Source: an uncultured Collinsella sp. (lineage in GTDB: Bacteria; Actinomycetota; Coriobacteriia; Coriobacteriales; Coriobacteriaceae). Taken from it: 30,549 nt of DNA. A program made the position numbers and the translations under genes. The stretch spans positions 1 through 30,549 of the forward strand of contig CALKBO010000048.1 in assembly GCA_937989875.1 (NCBI GenBank), written 5' to 3'. Positions 13,291 to 20,954 of this stretch are shown here, in pieces; the first letter of the stretch is position 1, and each line of letters opens with the position of its first letter. Below the pieces are notes generated by a model. The model saw only the letters and a program-made list of their open reading frames with translations. It made no database searches and was not told where the DNA came from.

Positions 13291-13577
13291 GCGGCAACCC
13301 GCGCAACCGCAACGGCAACGCAAGGCGCAAGCTGAGAGCGAGGCTGAGGGCAGAGGGAAGGCCGTGCCACATATGCGGCCAGCCGATAGACTACAGCCTG
13401 CCGAGCGGCGACCCGTGGAGCTTCGAGGTGGACGAGCTGCTGCCCGTGTCGAGGGGAGGCAGCCCGCTGGACTACTCCAACGTGGATGCAGCCCACAGGA
13501 TTTGCAACCAGCGGCGCGGCAACAGGATGCCGGGCGACGCCAAGCAGTACCAGATACGCCGCACGCGGCTGTTCTGA
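13287..13577 (+). CDS. HNH endonuclease next to the terminase
   Basis: 96 residues. C27-C30 (CHICG), FEVDELLPVSRGG, NVDAAHRICNQRRGN (Asn65, His70, Cys73) form an HNH domain with its structural zinc. Phage HNH proteins beside terminases assist DNA cleavage in packaging. The first motif is Asp-Glu (49-50) instead of Asp-His, a variant that I recall in other actinobacterial and Gram-positive phage HNH proteins. Last gene of the early operon, ended by the terminator at 13604. Confidence 0.85.
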   Translation: MSGNPRNRNGNARRKLRARLRAEGRPCHICGQPIDYSLPSGDPWSFEVDELLPVSRGGSPLDYSNVDAAHRICNQRRGNRMPGDAKQYQIRRTRLF

Positions 13578-13603
13578 GGGAAAACATAGCAATGCACCAA
13601 TAG

Positions 13604-13639
13604 GGGCGCGGTCGTTTCGGCGGTCGCGCCCTTTCTTTT
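13604..13639 (+). terminator. Intrinsic terminator of the early operon
   Basis: Stem 13604-13614 pairs with 13621-13631 over 11 bp (two G-U wobbles), with a 6-base loop (TTTCGG), followed by TTTCTTTT. It stands 26 bases after the HNH stop and separates early from late genes. Confidence 0.85.
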
Positions 13640-13800
13640 GGCCCCAAGCGCCGAAGCCGCCGAAAAGAGGCGGGGCGGTCGCCCCTCCCCCGGGTCGGAA
13701 GGCCACTCCGGCCGCCTAGGGCCGATTTCCCCCCGTCCGTTCCGAACGATTTCGCTATCTCACGCCGCCATTACGATTCCCCGCGAAGAAGGAGGGAATC
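13640..13800. other. GC-rich intergenic region before the terminase (possible packaging site)
   Basis: No ORF is supported. It contains a perfect short hairpin GGGGCG-GT-CGCCCC (13672-13685), a second GGCC-based dyad near 13697-13712, C-runs and finally AAGGAGGGAATC, the strong ribosome-binding site of the small terminase. A cos or pac site commonly lies here, and a late promoter is expected, but I cannot identify a clear -35/-10. Confidence 0.4.
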
Positions 13801-14244
13801 ATGGCCGAGAACATCAAGATGCCGCAGGAAGTGGCTAGCGACCCCGTGCAAGCCGCCATCTGGGAGCAGCTGACCGCGAGGCGCACGTTCGCGCAGGAGG
13901 ATGCGCCGACGCTGGCGCTGCTCTGCTACTGGCACGCCGTGGCGAACCAGGCACGCGAGGCCATGGCCCTCGGGGGCAACGAGATCGAAATACTCGACGC
14001 CACCGCATACAAGCCGATTAGAGGCAAGGGCGGCAAGCGGCTCAAGATGATGCGCAAGAATCCGGCGCTGACCGTGCTGAAGGAGGCCAGCACCGAGATC
14101 AGAGCGCTGTCAGACCAGCTCGGCCTGTCCAAGTCGGCCCGCAACGTCACGGTGCGGCAGGCGCGACCCGCGAGCGCCCACGGCAAGCTGCTCACGCTCA
14201 TGTTCGACGACCGCGAGACGCGTGCCAAGGCGGCAGGCGCGTGA
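13801..14244 (+). CDS. terS: Terminase small subunit (P27 family)
   Basis: 147 residues. DPVQAAIWEQLTARRTFAQEDAPTLALLCYWHA and LKEASTEIRALSDQLGLSKSARN match the P27-type small terminase, which recognises the packaging site and hands DNA to the large subunit. The C-terminal basic part (VTVRQARPASAHGK) may contact DNA or TerL. Perfect ribosome-binding site upstream. The first gene of the late operon. Confidence 0.85.
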   Translation: MAENIKMPQEVASDPVQAAIWEQLTARRTFAQEDAPTLALLCYWHAVANQAREAMALGGNEIEILDATAYKPIRGKGGKRLKMMRKNPALTVLKEASTEIRALSDQLGLSKSARNVTVRQARPASAHGKLLTLMFDDRETRAKAAGA

Positions 14245-15665
14245 TGCAGGCGAGGCAGACCCCGACATACGAGGCGAACATCCCAGAAAGGCTCGACGGG
14301 GACGGCCCCATGGCGGCAGAACTGGCATCCGCGTACTTCGGTGACCCGCTGCCGTGGCAGCCGCACCTGCTCGACGCCATGCTCGCCCGCGATGGACGCG
14401 ACAAGTATCTGCTGCGCTCGATCGGCATATCCATCCCGCGACAGAACGGCAAGAGCTGGGACGTTCGCGCCCGCTGCTTCCACGGCGCCCTCAACGGCGA
14501 GAAGATTCTGTACACATGCCAGCACGGCGACACCTCAGACCAGATGTTCCAGGAGCTTTCAAGGCCATTCGAGGACGAGGACGAGCCTGAGCTTAACGCC
14601 CTGCTGCTCGCCGTGCGCAAGACCAACGGCCAACAGGCCATCAAGCTCAAGAACGGCGGCCTTATCCGCTTCACCACGCGCACCGACTCGCTGGCGCGAG
14701 GCAAGACCTACGACGTGCTTATCTACGACGAGGCGCAGGAGCTTACGGCCAAGCAGCAGGCGGCTTCTCTGCCCGCCATCTCGGCAGGGTCGAAGCACAA
14801 CCCGCAGACGATCTACCTGGGCACGCCGCCAAGCCCCGACAACGTTGGCACGGTGTTCCGCGACCTCCACGAGGACGTTCACAACGGCAGGTCTGAGATG
14901 GGATGGATCGAGTGGGGCGCTACAGAGATCGGCGACGTGCACGACGAGTCGCGATGGTTCGAGTACAACCCGTCTCTCGGCACAATCCTCGACATAGAGG
15001 CCGTACGCGGCGAGTCCGAGCAGATGCAGCCCGACGTCTTCGCGCGTGAGCGCCTTGGCTGGTGGAGCCCAATCGGAGGAGCCGACTCATACGCGCTTTC
15101 GAGCGCCAAGTGGAAGGCGTGCGAGGCGGCGGGGCCGATGCAGGAAGGCAAGCTCGCGTTCGGCGTGAAGTTCTCGCCCGACGGGTCGCGCGTTGCCGTG
15201 TCCTGGGCGAAGGCAGAGCGCGGTGCCGGCTCCTACGTCGAGCTTTACGACCTCATGGGCGCTGAGGGCGGCACTGTCGGCATATCCGACATGCTGCTGC
15301 GCAACCGCGAGGAGATCGCGTGCGTCTGCATCGACGGAAAGAGCGGAGCGGACGCGCTGAAGCAGCGACTTCTGGACGGCAGGATGCCGAAGTCGGCGAT
15401 CGTCATGGGCAGCACCGCGATCGTGCAGGCCGCCGCGACGATGCTGGCCGACGAGGTCAACGCCGGGACGACGAGCCACATCGAATCGCCCGCGTTGGAC
15501 GATTCCGCAACGAAGTCGATCAAGCGCGACATCGGGCGCGACGGCTGGGGCTTCGGCGACGGCCCCGACTCTTCGTCAGCGCCGATCGAGAGCGCATCGC
15601 TGGCCCTATGGGCGGCGAGGACAACCAAGAGAGACCCGAGACGTAAACAGGAGGCAAGCTTCTGA
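14241..15665 (+). CDS. terL: Terminase large subunit
   Basis: 474 residues from GTG 14241 (ATG 14244 is equally possible; both overlap or touch the previous stop). The N-terminal ATPase has PRQNGKS (66-72), a Walker A-like motif typical of this terminase branch, and VLIYDEAQE (Walker B, Asp163-Glu164). The C-terminal nuclease part shows LAFGVKFSPDGSRVAV and ACVCIDGKSGADAL with the expected acidic residues. It packages DNA into proheads through the portal. The stop and portal start share one base. Confidence 0.92.
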   Translation: MMQARQTPTYEANIPERLDGDGPMAAELASAYFGDPLPWQPHLLDAMLARDGRDKYLLRSIGISIPRQNGKSWDVRARCFHGALNGEKILYTCQHGDTSDQMFQELSRPFEDEDEPELNALLLAVRKTNGQQAIKLKNGGLIRFTTRTDSLARGKTYDVLIYDEAQELTAKQQAASLPAISAGSKHNPQTIYLGTPPSPDNVGTVFRDLHEDVHNGRSEMGWIEWGATEIGDVHDESRWFEYNPSLGTILDIEAVRGESEQMQPDVFARERLGWWSPIGGADSYALSSAKWKACEAAGPMQEGKLAFGVKFSPDGSRVAVSWAKAERGAGSYVELYDLMGAEGGTVGISDMLLRNREEIACVCIDGKSGADALKQRLLDGRMPKSAIVMGSTAIVQAAATMLADEVNAGTTSHIESPALDDSATKSIKRDIGRDGWGFGDGPDSSSAPIESASLALWAARTTKRDPRRKQEASF

Positions 15666-17092
15666 TGGCAGCAGTGAACATGGAACTGGCCGGACAGGTC
15701 GCGGCGGCGGAAGGCCTGCGACACGAGGACAAGGCGCTCGTGCGCGAGCTTATGGACACGTGGCGCACCCACCGATCCCGCAACATGTTGCGGGAGGACT
15801 ACTACCTCGGACACGTCGGCGTCAAAGACCTAGGCATCGCCATGCCGAAAGCCCTCGCCAAGAAGATCAACCCGCGCGTTGACTGGCCCAAGAAGGCGGT
15901 GCACGCCCTGGCAGATCGCTCGGTGTTCAACGGCTTCACTGCCGACGACGATGCCGTTACCATGCGGCTGCGCGACATATGTGCCGACAACCAGCTCGAA
16001 GCTCTCTACCGCAAGAACCTTATCGGTGAGCTGAAGCACTGCTGCGGCTTCTGGACTGTCACGGACGGCGGCGGCAAGCCAATCATCTCCGCGTACCCGG
16101 CAACCGCAGCGGCGGCAATCTGGGATGACGCGCAGAAGCGCATCAAGGCCGGTCTCGTTGTGGCCGAGTCGAAGAAGATGCCAGGTGACACCGAGCGCGT
16201 GCCGACCGTCGTGCACCTGCTCACAGAAGACGCGCTGGTGGTGCTTACGCGCGGCAGCGGCCACTGGGTGGCCGACTACATGGAGCATGGCATGGGTCGC
16301 TGTCTCATGGAGCCTATGCCCTACGATGCCACGCTTGAGCGACCGTTCGGCTCCTCGCGCATCAGCCGTTCGGTCATGAGCATCACAGACGACGCCATAC
16401 GCCAACGCGCCCGCATGGAGGTGGCGTCTGAGGCCGCGACGCTGCCGCAGACCTGGCTGCTCGGCACATACAAGAAGATGATCAACGGGCAGAACAAGTA
16501 CGACGCGTCGATGGGGGCGGTCAACGAGATCACCAAAGACCCTGACGGAGACTCGCCGACCGTGTGGCAGTCGGCCCAGTTGCAGATGGCGCCGCTCACC
16601 GAGTACCTGCGCCAGCTAGCATGCCAAATGTCGGCGGTCACCAATGTTCCGGTGTCTTTCTTCGGCGTGAGCAACGACAACCCATCCTCTTCGGATGCCA
16701 TCGCTGCATCGCTCGAACCGCTCGTAATCGATGCGAAGAACCTCAACCGCGAGAATGGCAACGCTTTGCGCAACGTGGCCTACATGGCGCTCGCTGTGGC
16801 GAACGGCACGGATTACGAGACCGAGCGCGATGCCGGCTACAACCTCAACCCGCGCTTCATGTCCCCGGCCTACCCGTCAATCGTGAGCCTGTCCGACGCC
16901 GCGTTGAAGCAGGTGCAGGGTCTGCCGAAGCTCGCCAACTCCGACGTGATGCTCGAAATGCTCGACTACACAGACGAGCAGATCCAGCGCATCAACAGCG
17001 ACAACAAGAAGGCACAGGCGAGCGCTGCCGTGGCCTCGCTGTTCGAGCCGAAGGAGGGCGAGGATGGCGGAGATACCTCGCAGCCTGCTTAA
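15665..17092 (+). CDS. Portal protein (SPP1 gp6-like)
   Basis: 475 residues, the size of SPP1-type portals. The N-terminal segment YYLGHVGVKDLGIAMPK, then WPKKAVHALADRSVFNGF and the mid-portion GSSRISRSVMSITDDAIR, VPVSFFGVSNDNPSSSDAI match the family, which forms the dodecameric DNA channel at the head vertex. The acidic C-terminus (FEPKEGEDGGD) may contact the scaffold. It overlaps the MuF gene by 29 bases, as is usual for portal and MuF. Confidence 0.9.
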   Translation: MAAVNMELAGQVAAAEGLRHEDKALVRELMDTWRTHRSRNMLREDYYLGHVGVKDLGIAMPKALAKKINPRVDWPKKAVHALADRSVFNGFTADDDAVTMRLRDICADNQLEALYRKNLIGELKHCCGFWTVTDGGGKPIISAYPATAAAAIWDDAQKRIKAGLVVAESKKMPGDTERVPTVVHLLTEDALVVLTRGSGHWVADYMEHGMGRCLMEPMPYDATLERPFGSSRISRSVMSITDDAIRQRARMEVASEAATLPQTWLLGTYKKMINGQNKYDASMGAVNEITKDPDGDSPTVWQSAQLQMAPLTEYLRQLACQMSAVTNVPVSFFGVSNDNPSSSDAIAASLEPLVIDAKNLNRENGNALRNVAYMALAVANGTDYETERDAGYNLNPRFMSPAYPSIVSLSDAALKQVQGLPKLANSDVMLEMLDYTDEQIQRINSDNKKAQASAAVASLFEPKEGEDGGDTSQPA

Positions 17093-18338
17093 CGAGCTTA
17101 CGGACGAGATCAACGCGCTATCTGGAATGGCGCAGCGCCAAGCCGGCGACGCGCTCACCCGCTTGGTGGCCGACTGGGAGGCGAGCGGGAACGGCGACAT
17201 AGCGGCGCTGCGAGAGGCGGCCTACGAGGTGATCGAGACGGCTTGCGGCTACTACGCCGACACCGTTGCGGCTGGCCGCGCCGCCGAGTTCTACGACGCC
17301 GTGCGCAAGGCGCAGGAAGCGCCCGGAAAGTACGCCGCCGTCGCCGAGTCGCTGCGCGACCCCCAGGCGACGTACGGCTCGGTGAAGGCGTTCATGGCAA
17401 GCGTGGTGAAGCAGGGAGCCACCGACATGTTCGTTGCCGCGTGCGTTCGCCGCCTCGACGCAGAGATCCGCAAGGCCGCGAACATGTGCGTGGCGCACAA
17501 CGTCTCCAAAGACCCGGCGAAACCGAGGTACGCACGCGTGCCGTCTGGCGAGACGTGCGGTTTCTGCCTCATGCTCTCCTCGTTCGGCTTCAACTACAAG
17601 ACAAAGGAGGCCGCAAGCCACTCGCACCCAAAGTGCGACTGCCGCGTCGTGCCGAGCTTCGGCAAGGGATCAAAGGTCAAGGGCTACGACCCCGACGGCA
17701 TGTACGACAGGTTCAACGAGTGCCTTGACACATTGGGCGGTCGCAACGGGCTGTGGGCGGAATGGGACGCCATGCCCGACGCGGAGCGAGAGGCGTACAT
17801 CAAGGCCCACGGAAACAAGGCCGGCAAGGCTTTCGACAAGTACGTGAACAAGCGCATGGTCGAGGAGATCGAACTGCGCGATCCGAAGTGGTACGCATCG
17901 GGAGAACATTCCGGCATCGAGTTTACGGACTCCGCCGTGAAAGGCGAGAAGCTAAAGCGCTGGAAGAAAGACCCCGGCGAAAGAATTACCGCCGAGAAGT
18001 TGAACGCGCTTGGCTATAAGGCGGAGTTCTGGGAAGACGAATCGCATCTGACAGCACCGAACTCCGATGGGAAGACAACGATTAGCCGAGCGGATTTATC
18101 AACGGGTATCGAAATCAAGACGATCTACGGAGCTGGGTCTGAGAACACGTTCAAGTCTCACATCAAGTCAATACCCGGCAAGAATGGCGTGAAGCTCACC
18201 GTCGTCGACGTGAGCGAGAACGAAAAGGTGACGGACGAGCAGGCGATAAAGTGGATCAGCAAGTACATGGCCCGCTATCACATCAGCGAGGTCAGGATGC
18301 TCGGGCACGATGGGAAACTCCTGCGAATAAAGAAATAG
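17064..18338 (+). CDS. MuF-type minor head protein with C-terminal toxin-like domain
   Basis: 424 residues. Residues 1-200 are a phage minor capsid (MuF/VG15-like) part: YARVPSGETCGFCLMLSSFGF and HSHPKCDCRVVP are its hallmark Cys/His region. A linker (200-300) leads to a separate domain at about 303-424: GERITAEKLNALGYKAEFW, ADLSTGIEIKTI (Asp344, Glu350, Lys352, a PD-(D/E)xK-like set), NTFKSHIKS, TDEQAIKWISKY, LLRIKK. This reads like CdiA-CT-type tRNA nuclease toxins, which temperate phages fuse to MuF. Base composition drops there (33, 28 and 31 G/C of 60 in three successive rows from 18001, against 44 of 60 at 17161). No immunity gene follows. Confidence 0.85.
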   Translation: MAEIPRSLLNELTDEINALSGMAQRQAGDALTRLVADWEASGNGDIAALREAAYEVIETACGYYADTVAAGRAAEFYDAVRKAQEAPGKYAAVAESLRDPQATYGSVKAFMASVVKQGATDMFVAACVRRLDAEIRKAANMCVAHNVSKDPAKPRYARVPSGETCGFCLMLSSFGFNYKTKEAASHSHPKCDCRVVPSFGKGSKVKGYDPDGMYDRFNECLDTLGGRNGLWAEWDAMPDAEREAYIKAHGNKAGKAFDKYVNKRMVEEIELRDPKWYASGEHSGIEFTDSAVKGEKLKRWKKDPGERITAEKLNALGYKAEFWEDESHLTAPNSDGKTTISRADLSTGIEIKTIYGAGSENTFKSHIKSIPGKNGVKLTVVDVSENEKVTDEQAIKWISKYMARYHISEVRMLGHDGKLLRIKK

Positions 18339-18385
18339 CCAGCGGCTGCATGTCTCTATAGGTGAGTCAAACAACCCGCTGGCTA
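18336..18385 (+). repeat. Perfect 10-bp inverted repeat at the end of the MuF-toxin gene
   Basis: TAGCCAGCGG (18336-18345, starting with the stop codon) pairs exactly with CCGCTGGCTA (18376-18385) across a 30-base loop. It has no T run, so it is not itself a terminator. With the terminator hairpin 26 bases on, it makes a structured, roughly 100-base stretch. Confidence 0.75.
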
Positions 18386-18411
18386 ACCAGATTATAACCG
18401 CAAAAAACAGC

Positions 18412-18437
18412 AAGGTCCACCTACGGGTGGCCTTTTT
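18412..18437 (+). terminator. Intrinsic terminator inside the late operon
   Basis: AAGG-T-CCACC (18412-18421) pairs with GGTGGCCTT (18426-18434), one bulged T, closed by a cTACGg loop of the very stable UNCG type, with TTTTT at 18433-18437. An A-rich run on the left could let it work in the other direction too. Its place after the MuF-toxin gene, in the middle of the head genes, is unexpected. Confidence 0.7.
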
Positions 18438-18477
18438 CATGCCGAATCTCACGCTCATAAGAAACTGTCGCGGACGG

Positions 18478-18539
18478 GCCGCACGGCCCAACTGATGACC
18501 GTTGAGCAGCCGCACGGCAGCTCAGGCGTGCCGCACGGC
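18478..18539 (+). repeat. Three helically spaced palindromes before the scaffold gene
   Basis: The palindrome GCCGCACGGC occurs at 18478-18487, 18509-18518 and 18530-18539, with starts 31 and 21 bp apart, close to three and two DNA turns. The first is extended to a 14-base hairpin (GGGCCG-CA-CGGCCC, 18476-18489) by flanking bases. Possible protein-binding sites or RNA hairpins in the leader of the scaffold gene. No ORF longer than 18 codons was found between 18339 and 18556 on the plus strand. Confidence 0.7.
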
Positions 18540-18556
18540 ACGGGAAAGGACGCGAC

Positions 18557-19033
18557 ATGGCAGAAGCAAACGAACCCACGAAAGTGCCGGGAGCAGAAGG
18601 CGGAGATGGCGCCAACCAGGAGCCGCCCGTCGACTACAAGGCGCTGTACGAGGCCGAGAAGAAGCACTCGCGCGAGTGGGAGAAGAAGGCGAAGGCCAAC
18701 AGAACCGCAGCAGCGGCGCTTGAGGAGGCCAACAACGCGAACAAGACCGCCGAAGACCAGATCGCCGACCTCAAGAAGAGGCTCGACGACAAGGAGAAGG
18801 AAGAGAAGCGGTCGAAGATCGCGGCCAAGGTCGCGCAGGAGAAGGGCGTGCCGGCGAGCCTGATCATCGGCGACGACGAGGAAAGCATGTCCAAGTGGGC
18901 AGACGACATGCTCGCCGCGTTCAAAAAGCCGCCCGCGCCCAAGGTCGAGAAGCCAGGAAGCTTCCCGAAGCCGAGCGACGGCGACAAATCTGAGCTGCGC
19001 GACTTCACGCGCCAGCTCCTCGGTAACAACTAG
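18557..19033 (+). CDS. Capsid scaffolding protein (DUF4355-like)
   Basis: 158 residues. A Gly/Glu-rich N-terminus, a long charged coiled coil (about 28-90: KALYEAEKKHSREWEKKAKAN through DLKKRLDDKEKEEKRSK) and a C-terminal SELRDFTRQLLGNN tail form the classic layout of a Gram-positive phage scaffold, removed before or during DNA filling. GGAAAGGA stands before the ATG. It sits directly before the capsid gene, as expected. Confidence 0.85.
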   Translation: MAEANEPTKVPGAEGGDGANQEPPVDYKALYEAEKKHSREWEKKAKANRTAAAALEEANNANKTAEDQIADLKKRLDDKEKEEKRSKIAAKVAQEKGVPASLIIGDDEESMSKWADDMLAAFKKPPAPKVEKPGSFPKPSDGDKSELRDFTRQLLGNN

Positions 19034-19052
19034 AGACAAGTAAGGAGCCGAA

Positions 19053-19931
19053 ATGGCTAACGACACCAGCAAGGTCAAGCTCCCGCACAAGGTAGTGACC
19101 TCCATCATCAACAAGGCAAAGGACACCTCCACCATCGCGGCGCTGTCCCCCAGCACCCCGCAGACGTTCTCCGACACCACCTACATCGTGTTCAACCCGA
19201 CAACCGAGGCCGAGGTAGTTGCGGAGGGCGCGAAGAAGAGCGGTTCCGAGGTCTCCACCACGCCGATCGTCGCAAAGCGCGTGAAGGTAGTCACGACCAC
19301 ACGCGTCTCCGACGAGCTGCGCTGGGCCGACGAGGACAACCAGCTTGAGATCGTGACCAACATCATCGCCGACCAGACCGCCGCGATCGGCCGAGCGCTC
19401 GACTACGTGGTCTACCACGCCGTGTCCCCCAAGACGGGCACCGCGCTCGATGGCTACACCGCGCTCACCGCAGGGGCCAACGCCGTAACCGCCTCGGCAT
19501 CCGCAGTCGACGACATCGACGCGCTGGCCGACGCGCTTATCGACTACGACATCAACGGTTTCGCGCTCTCCCGCAAGTTCGCCGCAGACCTCCGCAAGCT
19601 GCGCATTCCCGCCACCGGCCAGCGCCTCTACCCGGAGATCCCGCTGTCCCTCAACGTCGGCAACATCGACGGCATCCCCGCCGCGACCTCCGGCACCGTC
19701 AACGGTCGCCGCTGCAAGATCGACCCGAAGGTGGCGGGCATCATGGGCGACTTCTCCACCATCAAGTGGGGCATGGTGCGCGACATGACCTCCGAGATCA
19801 TCGAGTACGGCGACCCCGACAACACCGGTCAGGACCTGAAGGGATACAACCAGGTCGCGTACCGCACCGAGGCAGTCCTTGCCTACGCGGTTCTCGACCC
19901 CAAGGCCTTCGCCATCCTGAAGACGGCCTAG
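19053..19931 (+). CDS. Major capsid protein (HK97 fold)
   Basis: 292 residues. KVVTSIINKAKDTSTIAALS opens it; VVAEGAKKSGSEVSTTPIVAKRVKVVTTTRVSDELRWAD is the E-loop and strand region found in HK97-like capsids; IGRALDYVVYHA forms the spine helix; the C-terminus VAYRTEAVLAYAVLDPKAFAILK is the typical closing strand. It has no long N-terminal delta domain, which agrees with the separate scaffold. GTAAGGAGC before the start gives strong translation. Confidence 0.92.
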   Translation: MANDTSKVKLPHKVVTSIINKAKDTSTIAALSPSTPQTFSDTTYIVFNPTTEAEVVAEGAKKSGSEVSTTPIVAKRVKVVTTTRVSDELRWADEDNQLEIVTNIIADQTAAIGRALDYVVYHAVSPKTGTALDGYTALTAGANAVTASASAVDDIDALADALIDYDINGFALSRKFAADLRKLRIPATGQRLYPEIPLSLNVGNIDGIPAATSGTVNGRRCKIDPKVAGIMGDFSTIKWGMVRDMTSEIIEYGDPDNTGQDLKGYNQVAYRTEAVLAYAVLDPKAFAILKTA

Positions 19932-19943
19932 GGGGCGGTAACC

Positions 19944-20225
19944 ATGGCGAACCTTGTGCAGAAGTTCATCGTCGAGGACGCATCTAAGGCACCCCCGATC
20001 CTCCCGCAGCACGTCTGCTTCGTGACCGCCGACGGCGAGCCTGTCGGCATCTCCAAACAGGCCGCAAACCCTGGTGCGAACCCGACCATCGCCAAGGTGG
20101 TCAAGTGCCTCGTCGACGCTGGCGTGATGGCCGCGACCTCCGAGGCATCCGAGCAGAAGGCCGGCGAGAATGCCGCGAAGCCGGTTGACTCCGGCAAGGC
20201 CGAAGAGCCTGCCAGCGAGGAGTAG
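19944..20225 (+). CDS. Small head-associated protein, unknown
   Basis: 93 residues, between capsid and head-tail joining genes. The N-terminal half (VQKFIVEDASKAPPILPQHVCFVTADGEPVGI) looks beta-rich; the last 35 residues are an Ala/Glu/Lys-rich disordered tail. The place suggests a head decoration, fibre-base or structural protein, but no family is recognised. Confidence 0.7.
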   Translation: MANLVQKFIVEDASKAPPILPQHVCFVTADGEPVGISKQAANPGANPTIAKVVKCLVDAGVMAATSEASEQKAGENAAKPVDSGKAEEPASEE

Positions 20226-20229
20226 GCGC

Positions 20230-20628
20230 ATGGAGCCGCTAGCGACCATCGAAGACTATAGGGCGAGGTACGGCGACCCGACTGACGAGGCACGCGCCGC
20301 GACCCTGCTCTCAGACGCGTCAGACCTGCTCATGAGCGCTTACGAATCAAACGTGGGCGACTACGAGCGCGGCAAGGTAGCCGCCTTCGACCGATCTGCC
20401 GCAGCGGTGTGCTGCCTCGTGGTCAACAGGGTCTTGTCTGCGCCAGCAGCTCTGGCGGGTGCCATGCAGTACAGCCAGGGCGCAGGCGGCTACACGGCCA
20501 GCGTGTCGTACGGGTCTGCCCTCGGCGAAATGTACCTGGGAAAGACGGAGCTGAAGCGCCTCGGGCTGCTCGACCAGCGCATCGGGGCGCTCCAACCGGT
20601 TGGGAGTGATGCCGAATGGGACTCATAA
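20230..20628 (+). CDS. Head-tail connector protein (Gp19/Gp15-like)
   Basis: 132 residues from ATG 20230. LATIEDYRARYGD, LLSDASDLLMSAYE and AAVCCLVVNRVLSAP match the small helical connector family that joins the portal to the tail. The C-terminus (YTASVSYGSALGEMYLGKTELKRLGL) is typical as well. It overlaps the next gene by 13 bases. Confidence 0.85.
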   Translation: MEPLATIEDYRARYGDPTDEARAATLLSDASDLLMSAYESNVGDYERGKVAAFDRSAAAVCCLVVNRVLSAPAALAGAMQYSQGAGGYTASVSYGSALGEMYLGKTELKRLGLLDQRIGALQPVGSDAEWDS

Positions 20629-20954
20629 GCACCGAATCGGTGACGGTCACAACACCAGTGGTCGACTTCGATTCGCTCGGCGAGCCTATCGAGCGCGGCA
20701 GCGTGAACACCGCCATAGAGGGCGTGGTCGTGTGCCCGGGGGCCACGTCGGAACTCGACGCATCGCGCCCCGATGGCACTGAGGTCGCCTACACGCTGTG
20801 TTTCCCCAAGAGCTTCACCGCATCGCTCAAGGGGTGCCGCGTGAACGTTCGAGGCACCGAGTACCGCGTCATAGGCGACCCGCAGCGCTACGACCCGGAA
20901 AACACCCCAGGCGATTGGAACCTCACCGTGGAAGTGGGGCGCACCGATGGCTAA
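20616..20954 (+). CDS. Head closure / head-tail joining protein
   Basis: 112 residues, beta-rich (VTVTTPVVDFDSLGEPIER, RVNVRGTEYRVIGDPQRY). The place, second after the connector, and the length fit the head-completion stopper class. It overlaps both neighbours. Family assignment rests mainly on order. Confidence 0.72.
   Translation: MGLISTESVTVTTPVVDFDSLGEPIERGSVNTAIEGVVVCPGATSELDASRPDGTEVAYTLCFPKSFTASLKGCRVNVRGTEYRVIGDPQRYDPENTPGDWNLTVEVGRTDG

Noticed and set aside
18168..18440. Minus-strand frame starting MKKATRRWTLLFFAVIIW, looking like a membrane immunity protein for the toxin
   Set aside because: The attractive start is read through the terminator hairpin and the rest is antisense to the toxin domain. 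The remainder has no clear fold and there is no ribosome-binding site. Kept only as a remote possibility for the missing immunity.
18557..19033. Gene after the MuF-toxin considered as its immunity gene
   Set aside because: Coiled-coil composition, length and position before the capsid gene identify it as the scaffold.
19005..20249. A 414-codon minus-strand frame opposite the capsid gene
   Set aside because: Gly/Val/Leu/Asp/Arg-rich shadow of strongly biased capsid codons.
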